Origin: Methylobacter sp.
Lineage (GTDB): Bacteria > Pseudomonadota > Gammaproteobacteria > Methylococcales > Methylomonadaceae
DNA length: 64,000 bases
NCBI GenBank assembly: GCA_030684815.1
Contig: JAUXXQ010000101.1
Location: 1-64,000 of the forward strand
Reading direction: 5' to 3'
Within the stretch, counting starts at the first letter, position 1. Every line of letters begins with the position of its first letter. Positions 27,291 through 38,120 of the stretch are shown in pieces. Both the position numbers and the translations under genes were made by a program. The notes beneath the pieces were generated by a model. It was not told where the DNA came from. It ran no database searches and saw only the letters and a program-made list of their open reading frames with translations.

Positions 27291-29138
27291 ATGCAAAACC
27301 GTTTCCCGCTTTGGAAAAATCTATTAGTCCTGATCATTTTTGTGGTCGGGATTATTTATGCGTTGCCGAACTTGTACGGCGATGATCCTTCTGTGCAGGT
27401 GTCGTCGACACGCCCAGATAAATTGGCGCAGGAACAGGCCAATCAAATCGAGTCTGCGATTAAGACGGCGGGCTTTGCTGTCAAGGATTTTGAGTTTAAA
27501 GACGGCCTTGTTTTAGCGAGGCTTAATAGTGCGGATGACCAGCTTAAAGTCGCTGATTTACTCCGGGATCAATTGGGCGACGACTATAACGTGGCCTTGA
27601 ATCTGGCGCCGACAACACCCGCCTGGTTAAGGTCGCTCGGTGCGGAAGCCATGTATTTGGGTCTAGATTTACGCGGCGGGGTGCATTTTTTGTTGGAAGT
27701 GGATATGGATGCCGCGGTTAAGCAGGCCGAAGACCGCTACAACGACGATGTGCGGCTGGCGTTAAGGACGGAGAAGCTGCGTTATCAATCCGTGTCTAAA
27801 GACAATGGCTTTATTAAAGTTAAGCTCAATTCGGCGGACGATAAACCCGCGTTCTTGACTTTGCTGGGTAAAGATTTTCGCACACTGGATGTCACCGAGC
27901 CGAGCGAGCAGGATCAAGTTTGGTTGAAATTGTCTGAAAAAGAAGTGCGCGACATCAAAAAGTTTGCCGTTGCACAAAACATGACCACCTTGCGTAACCG
28001 CGTCAACGAGTTGGGTGTGGCGGAACCGGTGATACAGCAACAAGGCGAAAACCGTATCGTCGTGCAGTTGCCGGGCGTGCAGGACACCACCCGCGCCAAG
28101 GAAATTTTGGGCACGACCGCGACCTTGGAATACCGTTTGGTTGATACCGAACACGATGTGCAAAGGGCGGTTGAAGGTCATGTACCGGTTGGCAGTCGTT
28201 TGTACACCGACAGGAAAGGCGCGCCCATTCTGCTGGATAGGCGGGTTATCGTCACCGGTGATCAAATTGTCGATGCCTCGTCTGGCGTGGATCAGGACGG
28301 GCGGCCTTCGGTCAATATTTCGCTGAACGGCGTCGGCGCGGCGAAAATGGGTAAGCTGACCCAAGCCAATGTCGGCAAGCCGATGGCGGTGGTGTTTATC
28401 GAATATAAAGTTGAAACCAAGCTGATTGACGGTAAAAAAGTCCGTCATAAACAGAAGGTTGAAAAAGTCATCAACGTGGCGACCATTCAAGGCGTGTTTA
28501 GCCATCGCTTTCAGACCACCGGTTTAGACAGTCCGCAAGAAGCGCGTAATCTGTCGTTGCTGCTGAGGGCAGGGGCACTGGCTGCGCCGGTTGATATTGT
28601 TGAAGAACGCACGGTCGGGCCAAGCCTGGGGCAAGATAATATCAACAAGGGCATGTTGTCTTTTGTTGTCGGTTTTGCGCTGGTTGTACTGTTTATGATC
28701 GGCTATTACCGTCTTTGCGGCGTGATTGCGAATGTGGCGCTGGCGTTTAACGTGGTCATCATTCTGGCTGTGTTGTCGATGTTGCAAGCGACGCTGACCT
28801 TGCCGGGCATTGCCGGGATCATCCTGACTGTGGGTATGTCGGTTGATGCTAACGTGTTAATTTTCGAGCGGATTAAAGAAGAAATCAGGAATGGCAATAC
28901 GCCGCAGGCGGCTATCTACGTGGGTTTTGAAAAAGCCTTTGCCACCATTCTGGATTCGAATATCACCACCCTGTTAGTCGCGGTCATGTTATTCGGTTTT
29001 GGTACCGGTTCGGTCAAAGGTTTTGCCGTAACACTGATAATCGGTATCTTGTCGTCGATGTTTACTGCCATTACCGGCACCCGGATGATTATGAATTGGG
29101 TATACGGTAACCGCAGGGTTGAGAAGCTATCTATTTAG
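27291..29138 (+). CDS. secD: Protein translocase subunit SecD
   Basis: A 615-residue RND-type membrane protein that uses proton flow to help pull exported proteins to the periplasm. One N-terminal transmembrane helix is followed by the large periplasmic P1 region (YLGLDLRGGVHFLLEV marks its start), then five membrane helices with GMSVDANVLIFERIKEE. The TAG stop at 29136-29138 lies within the left end of a repeat element, so the last residues (KLSI) and the stop may have been changed by that insertion. The usual close spacing to secF is broken by the 143-bp element. Confidence 0.96.
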   Translation: MQNRFPLWKNLLVLIIFVVGIIYALPNLYGDDPSVQVSSTRPDKLAQEQANQIESAIKTAGFAVKDFEFKDGLVLARLNSADDQLKVADLLRDQLGDDYNVALNLAPTTPAWLRSLGAEAMYLGLDLRGGVHFLLEVDMDAAVKQAEDRYNDDVRLALRTEKLRYQSVSKDNGFIKVKLNSADDKPAFLTLLGKDFRTLDVTEPSEQDQVWLKLSEKEVRDIKKFAVAQNMTTLRNRVNELGVAEPVIQQQGENRIVVQLPGVQDTTRAKEILGTTATLEYRLVDTEHDVQRAVEGHVPVGSRLYTDRKGAPILLDRRVIVTGDQIVDASSGVDQDGRPSVNISLNGVGAAKMGKLTQANVGKPMAVVFIEYKVETKLIDGKKVRHKQKVEKVINVATIQGVFSHRFQTTGLDSPQEARNLSLLLRAGALAAPVDIVEERTVGPSLGQDNINKGMLSFVVGFALVVLFMIGYYRLCGVIANVALAFNVVIILAVLSMLQATLTLPGIAGIILTVGMSVDANVLIFERIKEEIRNGNTPQAAIYVGFEKAFATILDSNITTLLVAVMLFGFGTGSVKGFAVTLIIGILSSMFTAITGTRMIMNWVYGNRRVEKLSI

Positions 29139-29277
29139 GTGATTTCCGAGAAAGAATGTCCCTTGATGATCTTGGGCTGTAGAAAAATAGAGTCCACGCT
29201 TATCGCGAAAGCCACGAAAATTTCGTGTTTTTTCGTGTCTTTCGTGGACAATTATTCTTTTCAGGAAATAGCCTTAG
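29135..29277. repeat. Full-length TTAGGTGATTTCC repeat between secD and secF
   Basis: This 143-bp copy has left end TTAGGTGATTTCCGAGAAA and right end TTTTCAGGAAATAGCCTTA, imperfect inverted repeats. The middle carries GTCCACGCTTATCGCGAAAG and a strong AT-rich hairpin CACGAAAATTTCGTG. It contains no ORF of note. It looks like a non-autonomous mobile element or a long palindromic repeat, and it provides the secD stop codon. Confidence 0.75.
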
Positions 29278-29299
29278 TCCACTTTTAGAAGATTAAATC

Positions 29300-30229
29300 A
29301 TGTTTAAAACAAATATAAATTTCATCGGTAACCGCAACATCGCGCTGATATTTTCTGCAGTGTTATCGATTATCGCGATAGGATCCCTGGCTGTACGCGG
29401 CTTGGAAATGGGTATTGATTTCACCGGCGGTACCTTGATTGAAGTCGGCTATCAACAGCCTGCCGATTTGACCGAGCTGCGCAATACATTGAATACTGAA
29501 GGCTTTAGCGATGCTACGGTGCAAAACTTTGGTACCACTAAAGACGTATTGATTCGCTTGAAGCCCCATGAAGGCGTCAGTAGCGCCGATTTAAGCGCGA
29601 AAGTGCTTAATGCCATTAACAAGACTACTAAAGAACCCGCCATTGTGCATCGTGTTGAATTTGTCGGTCCTCAAGTGGGCGACGATTTGGCGGAAGACGG
29701 CTTTTTGGCCTTGTTGTATTCAACTATAGGTATATTGATTTATGTGGCCTGGCGTTTTGAGTGGAAATTTTCTGTTGGCGCTATTATCGCGACATTCCAT
29801 GACGTGATTATCACGCTGGGATTATTTTCCGTGTTAGGTCTGGAATTCGACCTGACGGTATTGGCGGCTATTTTGGCGCTGATCGGTTATTCCCTGAACG
29901 ACACCATTGTTATTTACGACCGTATCCGTGAAGATTTTCGCTTATTGCGCAATAAATCCACCGAAGAAATCATGAATAGCGCGATTAATGTAACTTTAAG
30001 CCGTACTATTATTACCTCGCTCACGGTATTTCTGGCGCTGGTTTCGTTGTTTTTTCTGGGCGGACAGGTGATTCATAACTTCTCAATTGCACTGTTGTTC
30101 GGCGTGGTTTTCGGTACTTATTCTTCTATTTTTATCGCCAGTCCTGCGGTTTTACTGTTGGGTCTTAACGCAGAAGACTTGATGGTTCCGTTAAAAGACG
30201 GTGCCGAATTGATGGACGACCGGCCTTAA
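29300..30229 (+). CDS. secF: Protein translocase subunit SecF
   Basis: A 309-residue partner of SecD with six membrane segments. The motif GLEMGIDFTGGTLIEV after the first helix and the C-terminal block LAAILALIGYSLNDTIVIYDRIRE are diagnostic. The start ATG (MFKTNINFIGNRNI) is preceded by AGAAG. It is 161 bp from secD because of the repeat element; whether it has its own promoter or is read through the element is not evident. Confidence 0.96.
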   Translation: MFKTNINFIGNRNIALIFSAVLSIIAIGSLAVRGLEMGIDFTGGTLIEVGYQQPADLTELRNTLNTEGFSDATVQNFGTTKDVLIRLKPHEGVSSADLSAKVLNAINKTTKEPAIVHRVEFVGPQVGDDLAEDGFLALLYSTIGILIYVAWRFEWKFSVGAIIATFHDVIITLGLFSVLGLEFDLTVLAAILALIGYSLNDTIVIYDRIREDFRLLRNKSTEEIMNSAINVTLSRTIITSLTVFLALVSLFFLGGQVIHNFSIALLFGVVFGTYSSIFIASPAVLLLGLNAEDLMVPLKDGAELMDDRP

Positions 30230-30317
30230 GGGCATCAGGTATTTTCAAAAAATAGCGGTTGATTCAGGTATAATCCGCCGCTTATAACTATTTATTCATA
30301 ATTTGGAGTTTTACAAA

Positions 30318-30749
30318 ATGGCGATAGAACGCACTTTCTCAATCATTAAACCGGATGCCGTTGCAAAAAATGTTATCGGCGAAATTTACAGCCGTTTTGA
30401 AAAAAACGGTTTAAACATCGTTGCGGCAAAAATGCTGCATTTGACGAAAGAACAAGCCGAAGGTTTTTACGCAGAACATAGTGAACGCGGCTTCTTTAAT
30501 GATTTGGTTGCCTTCATGATTTCAGGCCCTGTCATCATGCAGGTGTTAGAAGGCGAAAACGCAGTGCTGAAACACCGCGACATCATGGGTGCCACTAACC
30601 CTAAAGAAGCCGCTGCCGGTACTATCCGCGCCGATTTCGCCAGCAGCATCGACGAAAATGCTGTACATGGTTCCGATGCGGTCGAAACAGCTCAAAGGGA
30701 AATTGCTTATTTTTTCTCGGCTAATGAAATCTGTGCAAGAACCCGTTAA
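30318..30749 (+). CDS. ndk: Nucleoside diphosphate kinase
   Basis: A 143-residue enzyme that balances nucleoside triphosphates through a phosphohistidine. The active-site segment [20 protein letters not shown] contains the catalytic His. [15 protein letters not shown] opens the protein. ATG 30318 has TTGGAG 9 nt upstream; the in-frame codon at 30303 lies before that site. Its last 26 bp overlap the start of rlmN, and ndk-rlmN-pilW is a conserved run in gammaproteobacteria. A TATAAT at about 30269 is a possible -10 box. Confidence 0.96.
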   Translation: MAIERTFSIIKPDAVAKNVIGEIYSRFEKNGLNIVAAKMLHLTKEQAEGFYAEHSERGFFNDLVAFMISGPVIMQVLEGENAVLKHRDIMGATNPKEAAAGTIRADFASSIDENAVHGSDAVETAQREIAYFFSANEICARTR

Positions 30750-31836
30750 TAGCAAAACCATCAATTTGCTCAATTTCGACAGAAAAGGCCTCGCTGCCTT
30801 TTTTGTCGAGTTAGGCGAAAAGCCTTTTCGGGCGACGCAATTGCTCAAATGGATCTATCAGGAAGAGGTTGAAGACTTCGACCTGATGACCAATTTGAGC
30901 AAGTCTTTACGCGCCTATTTATCGGAACATTGCTATCTGGCAACGCCGGACATTGCGTTGGAAAAAGTCGCCTCCGACGGCACCTGCAAATGGGTGATGC
31001 AAACCGATTGCGGCAATCGCGTAGAAACGGTGTTCATTCCCGAAGAAGGGCGCGGCACTCTTTGTGTGTCCTCGCAAATCGGTTGCGCGTTGGCGTGTAC
31101 CTTTTGCTCGACTGCCCAGCAAGGCTTTAACCGCAATTTAACCACGGCGGAAATTATCGGCCAGTTAATCGTGGCGCAAAAACGCTTAGGCTCGGCACAA
31201 AAAATCACCAATGTGGTGATGATGGGCATGGGCGAGCCGTTACTGAATTTCGACAACGCCGTTGCCGCGATGAATTTGATGATGGACGATTTTACCTTTG
31301 GTTTGTCTAAACGTCGGGTGACCATCAGCACTTCCGGCGTGGTGCCGGCGATGTATCGGCTCACCGAGGTCTGCGATGTCAGTCTGGCGGTGTCGTTACA
31401 TGCGGTGACTGACGAACTGCGCGATGAGCTGGTGCCGATCAATAAAAAATATCCATTAAAGCTATTAATGGAGGCGTGCCGCGATAACGCCAAGATAGCG
31501 CCACGGCGCACAGTTACTTTTGAATATGTGATGCTCGATGGCATTAACGATTCAATGCAGGATGCGCGGGGCTTGATCAAGCTGTTAAAAACCGTCCCGG
31601 CAAAAATTAATTTAATACCGTTTAATCCGTTTCCCGGTTCCAGTTACCGCTGTTCTGACAAAGACACGATTAATCGCTTTAAAACCGTGTTGAATGATGC
31701 CGGCATCGTGACCACGATCAGAAAAACGCGCGGCGAAGATATTGATGCCGCCTGCGGGCAGCTGGTCGGGCAAGTCAAAGACAAGAGCCGACGGCACTTA
31801 AAGCTGCAACAGGAAGATTCAGGCCGTGCGGCTTAA
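30724..31836 (+). CDS. rlmN: Dual-specificity RNA methyltransferase RlmN
   Basis: A 370-residue radical SAM enzyme that methylates C2 of A2503 in 23S rRNA and A37 in tRNA. The cluster motif is CALACTFC, inside [20 protein letters not shown]. The methyl-carrying Cys is in DIDAACGQL near the C-terminus. ATG 30724 ([10 protein letters not shown]) is inside ndk; GTG 30733 is an alternative. The frame is open farther upstream in the ndk shadow and that part is discounted. Confidence 0.95.
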   Translation: MKSVQEPVNSKTINLLNFDRKGLAAFFVELGEKPFRATQLLKWIYQEEVEDFDLMTNLSKSLRAYLSEHCYLATPDIALEKVASDGTCKWVMQTDCGNRVETVFIPEEGRGTLCVSSQIGCALACTFCSTAQQGFNRNLTTAEIIGQLIVAQKRLGSAQKITNVVMMGMGEPLLNFDNAVAAMNLMMDDFTFGLSKRRVTISTSGVVPAMYRLTEVCDVSLAVSLHAVTDELRDELVPINKKYPLKLLMEACRDNAKIAPRRTVTFEYVMLDGINDSMQDARGLIKLLKTVPAKINLIPFNPFPGSSYRCSDKDTINRFKTVLNDAGIVTTIRKTRGEDIDAACGQLVGQVKDKSRRHLKLQQEDSGRAA

Positions 31837-32590
31837 ATTAGCCAAACTCATTAATTACATGCTGCTGGGTTTGCTGATGATAGCTTTACCCGGCTGCGGT
31901 TTATTTAGTAGCAGTGCCAAGCGTGTTGACGCTAGCGACATTCATTTGCAGTTAGGCGTGCGCTATCTGGGCATGAACAAGCTGGAACTAGCGCGGGAAA
32001 ATTTGCTGTTGTCATTAAAAGGCAATTCGGATAATGCCCAGGCGCATAATGCCTTGGCTTTTTTGTACGAAAAGTTAGGCCAACATGACAAGGCTAAAGA
32101 CCACTACGAAACTGCGCTGAATTTGCTGCCTAACGATTTGAGCGTCAAAAACAATTTTGGCCGTTTCCTGTGCGAACATGATGAGCTTGAAGCAGGTATG
32201 GTCTTGTTGTCACAGGCCAGTTCAAGTCCGTTAAATGATAGGTCATGGCTGGCATTAACCAATGCCGGACGTTGTCAGTTGGGTATGGGACAAAAACAGT
32301 TAGCCGAGAATTATTTTAAACAAGCGTTGCAATACAATAAAACCTATTCTCCAGCCTTGGCGGAAATGCAAAAGATCGCTTACCAAAACGGCGATTTTTG
32401 GGCATCGAAGGGCTATTTGCAGCGCTATCTGGGTGTGGCAAACCATACCGCTGAGACTTTGTTGTTTGCCGCCCAAACTGAGCAGGCTTTAGGCAATAAA
32501 GAGCTGGCACGGGAATATAAAAACTTGTTGCTGGAAAAATTTCCGCTTTCAAATGAAGCACAAAAAATCGTCGGGCTTAAAGGTCTTTAA
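31826..32590 (+). CDS. pilW: Type IV pilus assembly lipoprotein PilW/PilF
   Basis: A 254-residue outer-membrane pilotin that helps the secretin PilQ assemble. The lipoprotein signal ends LPGC with Cys24. At least five TPR units follow (for example [20 protein letters not shown]). GTG 31826 overlaps the rlmN end by 11 bp; the next ATG would leave too short a signal. In relatives rodZ and ispG often come next, but here hisS follows directly. Confidence 0.88.
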   Translation: MRLKLAKLINYMLLGLLMIALPGCGLFSSSAKRVDASDIHLQLGVRYLGMNKLELARENLLLSLKGNSDNAQAHNALAFLYEKLGQHDKAKDHYETALNLLPNDLSVKNNFGRFLCEHDELEAGMVLLSQASSSPLNDRSWLALTNAGRCQLGMGQKQLAENYFKQALQYNKTYSPALAEMQKIAYQNGDFWASKGYLQRYLGVANHTAETLLFAAQTEQALGNKELAREYKNLLLEKFPLSNEAQKIVGLKGL

Positions 32591-32613
32591 GCACTAAAAA
32601 ACCTCTATTCAAT

Positions 32614-33909
32614 ATGGCCACTAATATTCAAGCAATTCGCGGGATGCACGATGTGCTGCCCGAACAGACGCCACTCTGGCAGTTTGCCGAAAAAGTTATC
32701 CGGGACGTGCTAGGCGCTTACGGTTACAGCGAAATCCGGCTGCCGATCGTGGAAAAAACCGAGCTGTTCAAACGCTCCATCGGTGAAGTGACCGACATCG
32801 TCGAAAAAGAAATGTACACCTTTGACGACCGCAACGGCGATTCTTTGACCTTGCGCCCTGAGGGCACAGCAGGTTGTTTAAGAGCCTGCCTGGAGCATGG
32901 TTTGTTGCATAATCAGGTGCATCGTTTGTGGTATTACGGGCCGATGTACCGGCATGAGCGCCCGCAAAAAGGCCGTTATCGTCAGTTTTTCCAGCTCGGT
33001 GTGGAAACCTACGGCATGGCAGGACCCGATATTGATGTGGAATTGATTTTGATCATGGAGCGCTTATGGAAGAAATTGGGCATCCGCGACAAAGTGCGTT
33101 TGCAGCTCAATTCCTTGGGCACGATTGCGGAGCGTATGGTTTATCGTGACAGTCTGGTCAGCTACTTTCAAGGCCATCTGGAGCAATTGGATGAAGACAG
33201 TTTGCGTCGGCTGGAGACCAACCCGCTACGCATTTTGGACACCAAAAATCCGGCGATGCGCGATGTTGTCGCCAATGCGCCGGAATTGATGAATTATTTG
33301 GGGGATGGCAGCCGCGAGCATTTCAACACCATCACAACCCTATTGGATGATTTGGGCATCAGCTACGAGCTTAATTCCCGCTTGGTGCGCGGTCTGGATT
33401 ATTACAGCAAGACTGTTTTTGAATGGGTTACCGATGAGCTAGGTTCGCAAGGCACAGTCTGCGCGGGCGGACGTTATGACGGTTTGATCGAACAGCTAGG
33501 CGGTAAACCGAATCACGCGGTCGGCTTTGCGATGGGCATAGAACGCCTGTTGGCCTTGGTGGAAACGTTGGACACTGTGCCGTTGGCAAACCCCGTCGAT
33601 GTTTATATGATTCGGGTCGGCGAGATTGCCGAACAACAAGGGCTGCGCTTTGCCGAAAACATCAGAAATGAAATTCCCGGTTTGAAGTTGCAGGTTAATT
33701 GCGGCGGCGGCAGTTTTAAAAGCCAGTTCAAAAAAGCCGACAAAAGCGGCGCCGAATTTGCGATCATTTTAGGCGACGATGAAGTCAATCGCGGCGAAGT
33801 CAGCATCAAGCCGTTGCGTAATGCTGAGCAACAGCAACAGAATATGACACAGCAACAGGCGCTTGAGTTTTTACAAAACAACGTAAAAGCGCTAGAACCC
33901 ATGATATAA
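32614..33909 (+). CDS. hisS: Histidyl-tRNA synthetase
   Basis: A 431-residue class II synthetase that charges tRNA-His. Motif 2 region is [18 protein letters not shown]; the histidine-specific motifs are [15 protein letters not shown] and [15 protein letters not shown]. The C-terminal anticodon-binding domain follows from about 330. It begins 23 bp after pilW and heads the conserved run hisS-yfgM-bamB-der. Confidence 0.97.
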   Translation: MATNIQAIRGMHDVLPEQTPLWQFAEKVIRDVLGAYGYSEIRLPIVEKTELFKRSIGEVTDIVEKEMYTFDDRNGDSLTLRPEGTAGCLRACLEHGLLHNQVHRLWYYGPMYRHERPQKGRYRQFFQLGVETYGMAGPDIDVELILIMERLWKKLGIRDKVRLQLNSLGTIAERMVYRDSLVSYFQGHLEQLDEDSLRRLETNPLRILDTKNPAMRDVVANAPELMNYLGDGSREHFNTITTLLDDLGISYELNSRLVRGLDYYSKTVFEWVTDELGSQGTVCAGGRYDGLIEQLGGKPNHAVGFAMGIERLLALVETLDTVPLANPVDVYMIRVGEIAEQQGLRFAENIRNEIPGLKLQVNCGGGSFKSQFKKADKSGAEFAIILGDDEVNRGEVSIKPLRNAEQQQQNMTQQQALEFLQNNVKALEPMI

Positions 33910-33963
33910 AAATGGGACGTTATCTTTCCTGATTTTTTTAAACATTAAACAAGAGAACAACAC

Positions 33964-34611
33964 GTGGAAATGTACGATACAGAAGAAGAACAGGTCGAGG
34001 CCTTAAAAAGATGGTGGCAGGAAAACGGAACCTCTGCCATTGTTGGTTTAGTTGTTGGCATAGTCGTTATCGTGGGCTGGAATTATTGGCAGGATCATAA
34101 AAAAGCACAGGCGGCCGAGGCTTCAGCGGCTTATGGTCAATTGCTCAAAGCGCTGGATGAAGATAAAAAAGACAACGTCAACAAGCTCACAGGACATATT
34201 CAGGAGCAATTTAAAGGCTCCGAATATGCGACCTACAGCGGCTTGATGCAGGCCAAATTAAAAGCCGAACAAGGCGATTTTGATGGCGCCAAGCAGATTT
34301 TGAAAACGATTGCGGCAGAATCGAACAAGCATCTGGGCAATATTGCCAAGATTAGGCTAGTGCGTCTAATGCTTGCTACCGGCGACTATGAACAGGGTTT
34401 GCAGATCATTAATAGCGTCGATGCCAAAGCGGCAGCTAGCTATTCGGCCAATTATGATGAATTGGTCGGCGATTTGTATGTGGCTCTGGATCGTTTGGAT
34501 GAGGCGCGCACGTCTTATCAAAATGCGTTGAGAAACGGGCATCCATCACCGCTGTTGCCGTTTAAGATTGATGACCTGACCGCCCAAGAAAAGCTAGACA
34601 CGCAAAAATAA
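33964..34611 (+). CDS. yfgM: YfgM-type ancillary translocon subunit (TPR)
   Basis: A 215-residue inner-membrane protein with one N-terminal membrane helix (IVGLVVGIVVIVGWNYW) and a periplasmic TPR domain. E. coli YfgM binds SecYEG with PpiD and passes clients to periplasmic chaperones. GTG 33964 has AAGAG 8 nt upstream; ATG 33970 is the other possible start. Its stop overlaps the bamB start as TAATG. Confidence 0.9.
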   Translation: MEMYDTEEEQVEALKRWWQENGTSAIVGLVVGIVVIVGWNYWQDHKKAQAAEASAAYGQLLKALDEDKKDNVNKLTGHIQEQFKGSEYATYSGLMQAKLKAEQGDFDGAKQILKTIAAESNKHLGNIAKIRLVRLMLATGDYEQGLQIINSVDAKAAASYSANYDELVGDLYVALDRLDEARTSYQNALRNGHPSPLLPFKIDDLTAQEKLDTQK

Positions 34612-35861
34612 TGGTTAATCATGTGATCCGCCTACATCAGGCGCAAGGCGAAAGAACCACGGTTAAGCGTTTTGCGGCCTTTTGCCTTGCCTTTTCTTTC
34701 GCGTTTTTATTAACCGGCTGCACCGCTGTCGAAACGATTGGCGAAGGTGTTTCCGGGATTACCGATTACTTTTTGGGCGGTGAAGACAATGCCGATCCGC
34801 CGAGTGTTTTGCTTGAATATGCCGCTGAAATAGAACTCGAAACGATTTGGAAAAAATCGGTCGGCGTCGGCGCCGACAAACAGTCGGTCAGTTTGGTTCC
34901 GGCCATCGGTAGCGGAAAAATACTAGCGGCAGACCGGGACGGATTAGTGCAAGCCAGAAGCCCGACCACCGGCGATTTAATCTGGGAAACTGAAACCGAC
35001 ATTGATTTGTCAGCAGGTCCCGGCCTTGGCGACGGCACGGTGATTTTAGGTTCCAGCGATGCCAAAGTGGTTGCCTTAAGCATTGAAACCGGCGCGGTGC
35101 TCTGGACTACCCTGGTTTCCAGTGAAGTGTTGTCAGTGCCGGTTGTCGCTAATAATATCGTGGTCGTCCGTACCACTGATGGTGCTGTCACCGCGCTTGA
35201 TGAAAAAACCGGCGGCAAACGCTGGAGCTATGATCACGATGTGCCGGCCTTAAGTTTGCGCGGCACCGGTTCACCGCTGATTATTGAAGACAATGTGGTC
35301 GGCGGCTATGATAACGGCAAATTAATCGCCTTGCGCCTTCTGGACGGCAAATATGTTTGGGAAACCAGCATTGCCATTCCTAAAGGGCGTTCCGAAGTGG
35401 AGCGGCTGGTCGATCTTGATGTCGACCCTATTGTGGTCAACGGCGTTATTTATGTGGCCAGCTATCAAAGCGGCATGGCCGCCGTATCGGAAGTGGATGG
35501 CGATGTGTTATGGCGTAATGAAACCATTTCATCGCATTCGGGTTTGAGTAACGACTACCGCTATTTATACCTGACCGACTCGGTCAGTCATGTCTGGCAG
35601 ATGGATCAACGTAGCGGCGCCTCCTTGTGGAAGCAGCAAGATTTACATCAACGGCGTTTGACCGCCCCGGTCGCCTACGAAAATTATGTTGTCGTCGGCG
35701 ATTTTGAAGGTTATGTACATTGGCTGTCCGGCACCGACGGCAGGCAGATGGCGCGAGTGCAGGTGGCAAGCGATGGCATTGATGCCAGGCCTGTCGTGGT
35801 CGACAATGTCGTTTATATTTATGCAAAAGACGGCACTCTTGCCGCGTTAAAAGTCCGATAA
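34611..35861 (+). CDS. bamB: Outer-membrane assembly lipoprotein BamB
   Basis: A 416-residue eight-bladed beta-propeller of PQQ-like repeats ([32 protein letters not shown]) that supports BamA in outer-membrane protein insertion. The lipobox is LLTGC at about residue 37, preceded by an unusually long, charged N-terminus, so a later start such as GTG 34623 is possible. The TAATG overlap with yfgM favours 34611. Confidence 0.93.
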   Translation: MVNHVIRLHQAQGERTTVKRFAAFCLAFSFAFLLTGCTAVETIGEGVSGITDYFLGGEDNADPPSVLLEYAAEIELETIWKKSVGVGADKQSVSLVPAIGSGKILAADRDGLVQARSPTTGDLIWETETDIDLSAGPGLGDGTVILGSSDAKVVALSIETGAVLWTTLVSSEVLSVPVVANNIVVVRTTDGAVTALDEKTGGKRWSYDHDVPALSLRGTGSPLIIEDNVVGGYDNGKLIALRLLDGKYVWETSIAIPKGRSEVERLVDLDVDPIVVNGVIYVASYQSGMAAVSEVDGDVLWRNETISSHSGLSNDYRYLYLTDSVSHVWQMDQRSGASLWKQQDLHQRRLTAPVAYENYVVVGDFEGYVHWLSGTDGRQMARVQVASDGIDARPVVVDNVVYIYAKDGTLAALKVR

Positions 35862-35865
35862 AAAT

Positions 35866-37263
35866 ATGTTACCTGTCATCGCCTTAGTAGGCCGCCCCAA
35901 TGTGGGGAAATCCACTTTATTCAATTATTTAACGCGCAGCCGCGATGCCCTGGTTGCGGATTTTTCAGGCCTAACCCGAGACCGGCAATATGGCCGGGTT
36001 AAGCTTGGCGACCGCCCTTATTTGGTCGTCGACACCGGCGGTATCGCCGATGACGCCGAAGGTATCGAAAGCTTTGCCAGAAAGCAGGTGCAAGTGGCGC
36101 TGGAAGAAGCCGATGTGGTGTTCTTCATGGTCGATGCCCGCGAAGGTTTGAGCGCTTCCGACAAGGTGATTGCCGATACCCTGAGAAAATTGCAAAAGCC
36201 GGTTATTCTGGTCACCAACAAGGTTGACGGCTTGGATGCCAGCACGGCGGCGTCGGATTTCTATTCGCTGGCGCTGGGCGAACCGGTGCAGATTGCCGCA
36301 TCCCACGGCCGTGGCATTCCCGAATTGCTGGAAAAAGTGAACCAACTGCTGCCGCCGGATCAAGGCGATGTCGAAGAGGCGCATGGCGGCATCGGTATCG
36401 CCGTGGTCGGGCGGCCTAATGTCGGCAAATCGACGCTGGTCAACCGTCTGTTGGGCGAAGAACGGGTTATCGTATTCGATGAGCCGGGCACCACGCGCGA
36501 CAGCATCTACATTCCCTTCGAGCGCAACGGCAAGCTGTTTACCTTGGTCGATACCGCTGGTATGCGCAGACGCTCGAAAATAGCCGAAACCATTGAAAAA
36601 TTCAGCGTCATCAAGTCCTTGCAGGCGATTGAAAAATCCAATGTTGTGATCTATCTGATTGACGCACGCGAAGGCATCACCGATCAGGACGCGCATTTGT
36701 TGGGTTTGGTGTTGGAGGCCGGACGCGCCCTGATTATCGGGCTGAATAAATGGGACGGCATCAGTGCCGACCAGAAAGCCACGATTTACCGGCAATTGGA
36801 TGTCAAATTGGCCTTTCTTGAATTTGCCGAAAAACACCCGATTTCCGCATTGCACGGCAGCGGCGTCGGCAAGATGTTCGATGTGGTGCAGCAATTGTAC
36901 GCGGCAGCCATGCTCGACATGTCCACGCCGGTGCTGACCCGCATCCTGAAAGAGGCCACCGCCGCGCATCAGCCGCCGATGATCAACTCGCGCCGGGTTA
37001 AATTAAAATATGCCCATCAAGGCGGCCGCAATCCGCCTATTGTGGTAATACACGGCGTACAAACCGACGCACTGCCGGAATCTTACAAACGCTATTTAAT
37101 GAATTACTACCGCGACAAAATGGGGCTGGTAGGGACGCCGATCCGTTTGGTGTTCAAGTCTGCACTTAATCCATTTGAAGGCAAAAAGAACAAGTTGACC
37201 GATTGGCAGGTAAAGAAAAAAGAACGCTTGATGCGACGGGTGAAAAGCAAAAAGAGGGATTGA
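35866..37263 (+). CDS. der: Ribosome-assembly GTPase Der (EngA)
   Basis: A 465-residue protein with two tandem G domains, each with GRPNVGKST and each with its NKXD motif ([16 protein letters not shown]), and a C-terminal KH-like domain ending in a Lys/Arg-rich tail. It is needed for late 50S subunit assembly. It begins 5 bp after bamB and closes the hisS-yfgM-bamB-der run. Confidence 0.97.
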   Translation: MLPVIALVGRPNVGKSTLFNYLTRSRDALVADFSGLTRDRQYGRVKLGDRPYLVVDTGGIADDAEGIESFARKQVQVALEEADVVFFMVDAREGLSASDKVIADTLRKLQKPVILVTNKVDGLDASTAASDFYSLALGEPVQIAASHGRGIPELLEKVNQLLPPDQGDVEEAHGGIGIAVVGRPNVGKSTLVNRLLGEERVIVFDEPGTTRDSIYIPFERNGKLFTLVDTAGMRRRSKIAETIEKFSVIKSLQAIEKSNVVIYLIDAREGITDQDAHLLGLVLEAGRALIIGLNKWDGISADQKATIYRQLDVKLAFLEFAEKHPISALHGSGVGKMFDVVQQLYAAAMLDMSTPVLTRILKEATAAHQPPMINSRRVKLKYAHQGGRNPPIVVIHGVQTDALPESYKRYLMNYYRDKMGLVGTPIRLVFKSALNPFEGKKNKLTDWQVKKKERLMRRVKSKKRD

Positions 37264-37345
37264 AAGGTGCAAGATACAGGGTACAGGGATTTGGCTTCGC
37301 TGAAACTGACGTTTGTTATTAGATCAACATTAACAGGAAAAAATT

Positions 37346-37840
37346 ATGGCTACTATTAAATTTCAAGGTAAACCGCTTAATACCTGCGGCGAATTGCCCG
37401 CAGTCGGCACTCAGGCTCCCGCGTTTAGTCTCGCTAGCCGCGAGTTAGTCGATGTGACGTTGGCAACTTACGCAGGTAAACGCAAAGTGCTGAATATCGT
37501 ACCGAGTCTGGACACGCCGACTTGCGCCGCCTCAACGCGTAAATTTAACCAGAAAGCAGGGGGGTTGGATAATACCGTGGTGCTGGTCGTTTCTGCCGAC
37601 CTGCCTTTTGCACAGAATCGTTTCTGCGAAACGGAAGACTTAAAAAACGTCATTCCGCTGTCAACCTTCCGTTCCAGTTTTGCCAATGATTACGGTGTCA
37701 ATATTGTCGATACTTTTCTTGCCGGACTGACGGCGCGGGCGATAGTGGTCATCGATGAAAACGATCAGGTGATTTATACCGAATTGGTCGCTGAAGTCGC
37801 CGATGAGCCGGACTATGAAAGCGCATTGGCGGTTTTGTAA
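37346..37840 (+). CDS. tpx: Thiol peroxidase Tpx
   Basis: A 164-residue atypical 2-Cys peroxiredoxin that reduces lipid and other hydroperoxides with thioredoxin. The peroxidatic Cys is in SLDTPTCAASTRKF and the resolving Cys is in NRFCETEDLKNV, the spacing expected for Tpx. AACAGG precedes the ATG. It has its own position after der and before a repeat-rich gap. Confidence 0.95.
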   Translation: MATIKFQGKPLNTCGELPAVGTQAPAFSLASRELVDVTLATYAGKRKVLNIVPSLDTPTCAASTRKFNQKAGGLDNTVVLVVSADLPFAQNRFCETEDLKNVIPLSTFRSSFANDYGVNIVDTFLAGLTARAIVVIDENDQVIYTELVAEVADEPDYESALAVL

Positions 37841-37990
37841 GGTGATTGGTTTGGGAGCGCTAATGTACCAAGCAATTGCCTACGAAAGCTAAAAACAAGT
37901 GGCACGAACGCAAATTAATCACATTATCACAGAAGCACGCAAAGCTCAGGAAGGATGGAACTTCATGCTCTCTGTGCCTTTTGTGGTGAA

Positions 37991-38047
37991 TAAGGTTATT
38001 TCCTGAAAAAGACATACCAAAAATTGTCCACGCTTAGCACGAAAAAA
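37991..38047. repeat. Partial TTAGGTGATTTCC-family repeat upstream of moxR
   Basis: AAGGTTATTTCCTGAAAAAG then ACATACCAAAAATTGTCCAC and GCTTAGCACGAAAA match the end and core of copies at 41696 and 43280. The other end is not seen. The rest of the 280-bp gap between tpx and moxR holds nothing I can name. Confidence 0.55.
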
Positions 38048-38120
38048 CACCTCATGCTGTCTTTTTAGGCAAAAAGCCGTATGAGCGCTAGGATTTCACT
38101 TCGGAGTTGAGTCCGCCTTT

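Noticed and set aside
27762-28505. 247-codon open frame antisense to secD
   Set aside because: His/Phe/Arg-rich shadow typical of the opposite strand of a membrane protein gene.
35971-36969. 332-codon open frame antisense to der
   Set aside because: It is a shadow of the GTPase gene: no ribosome site or known domain, composition set by the complementary codons.
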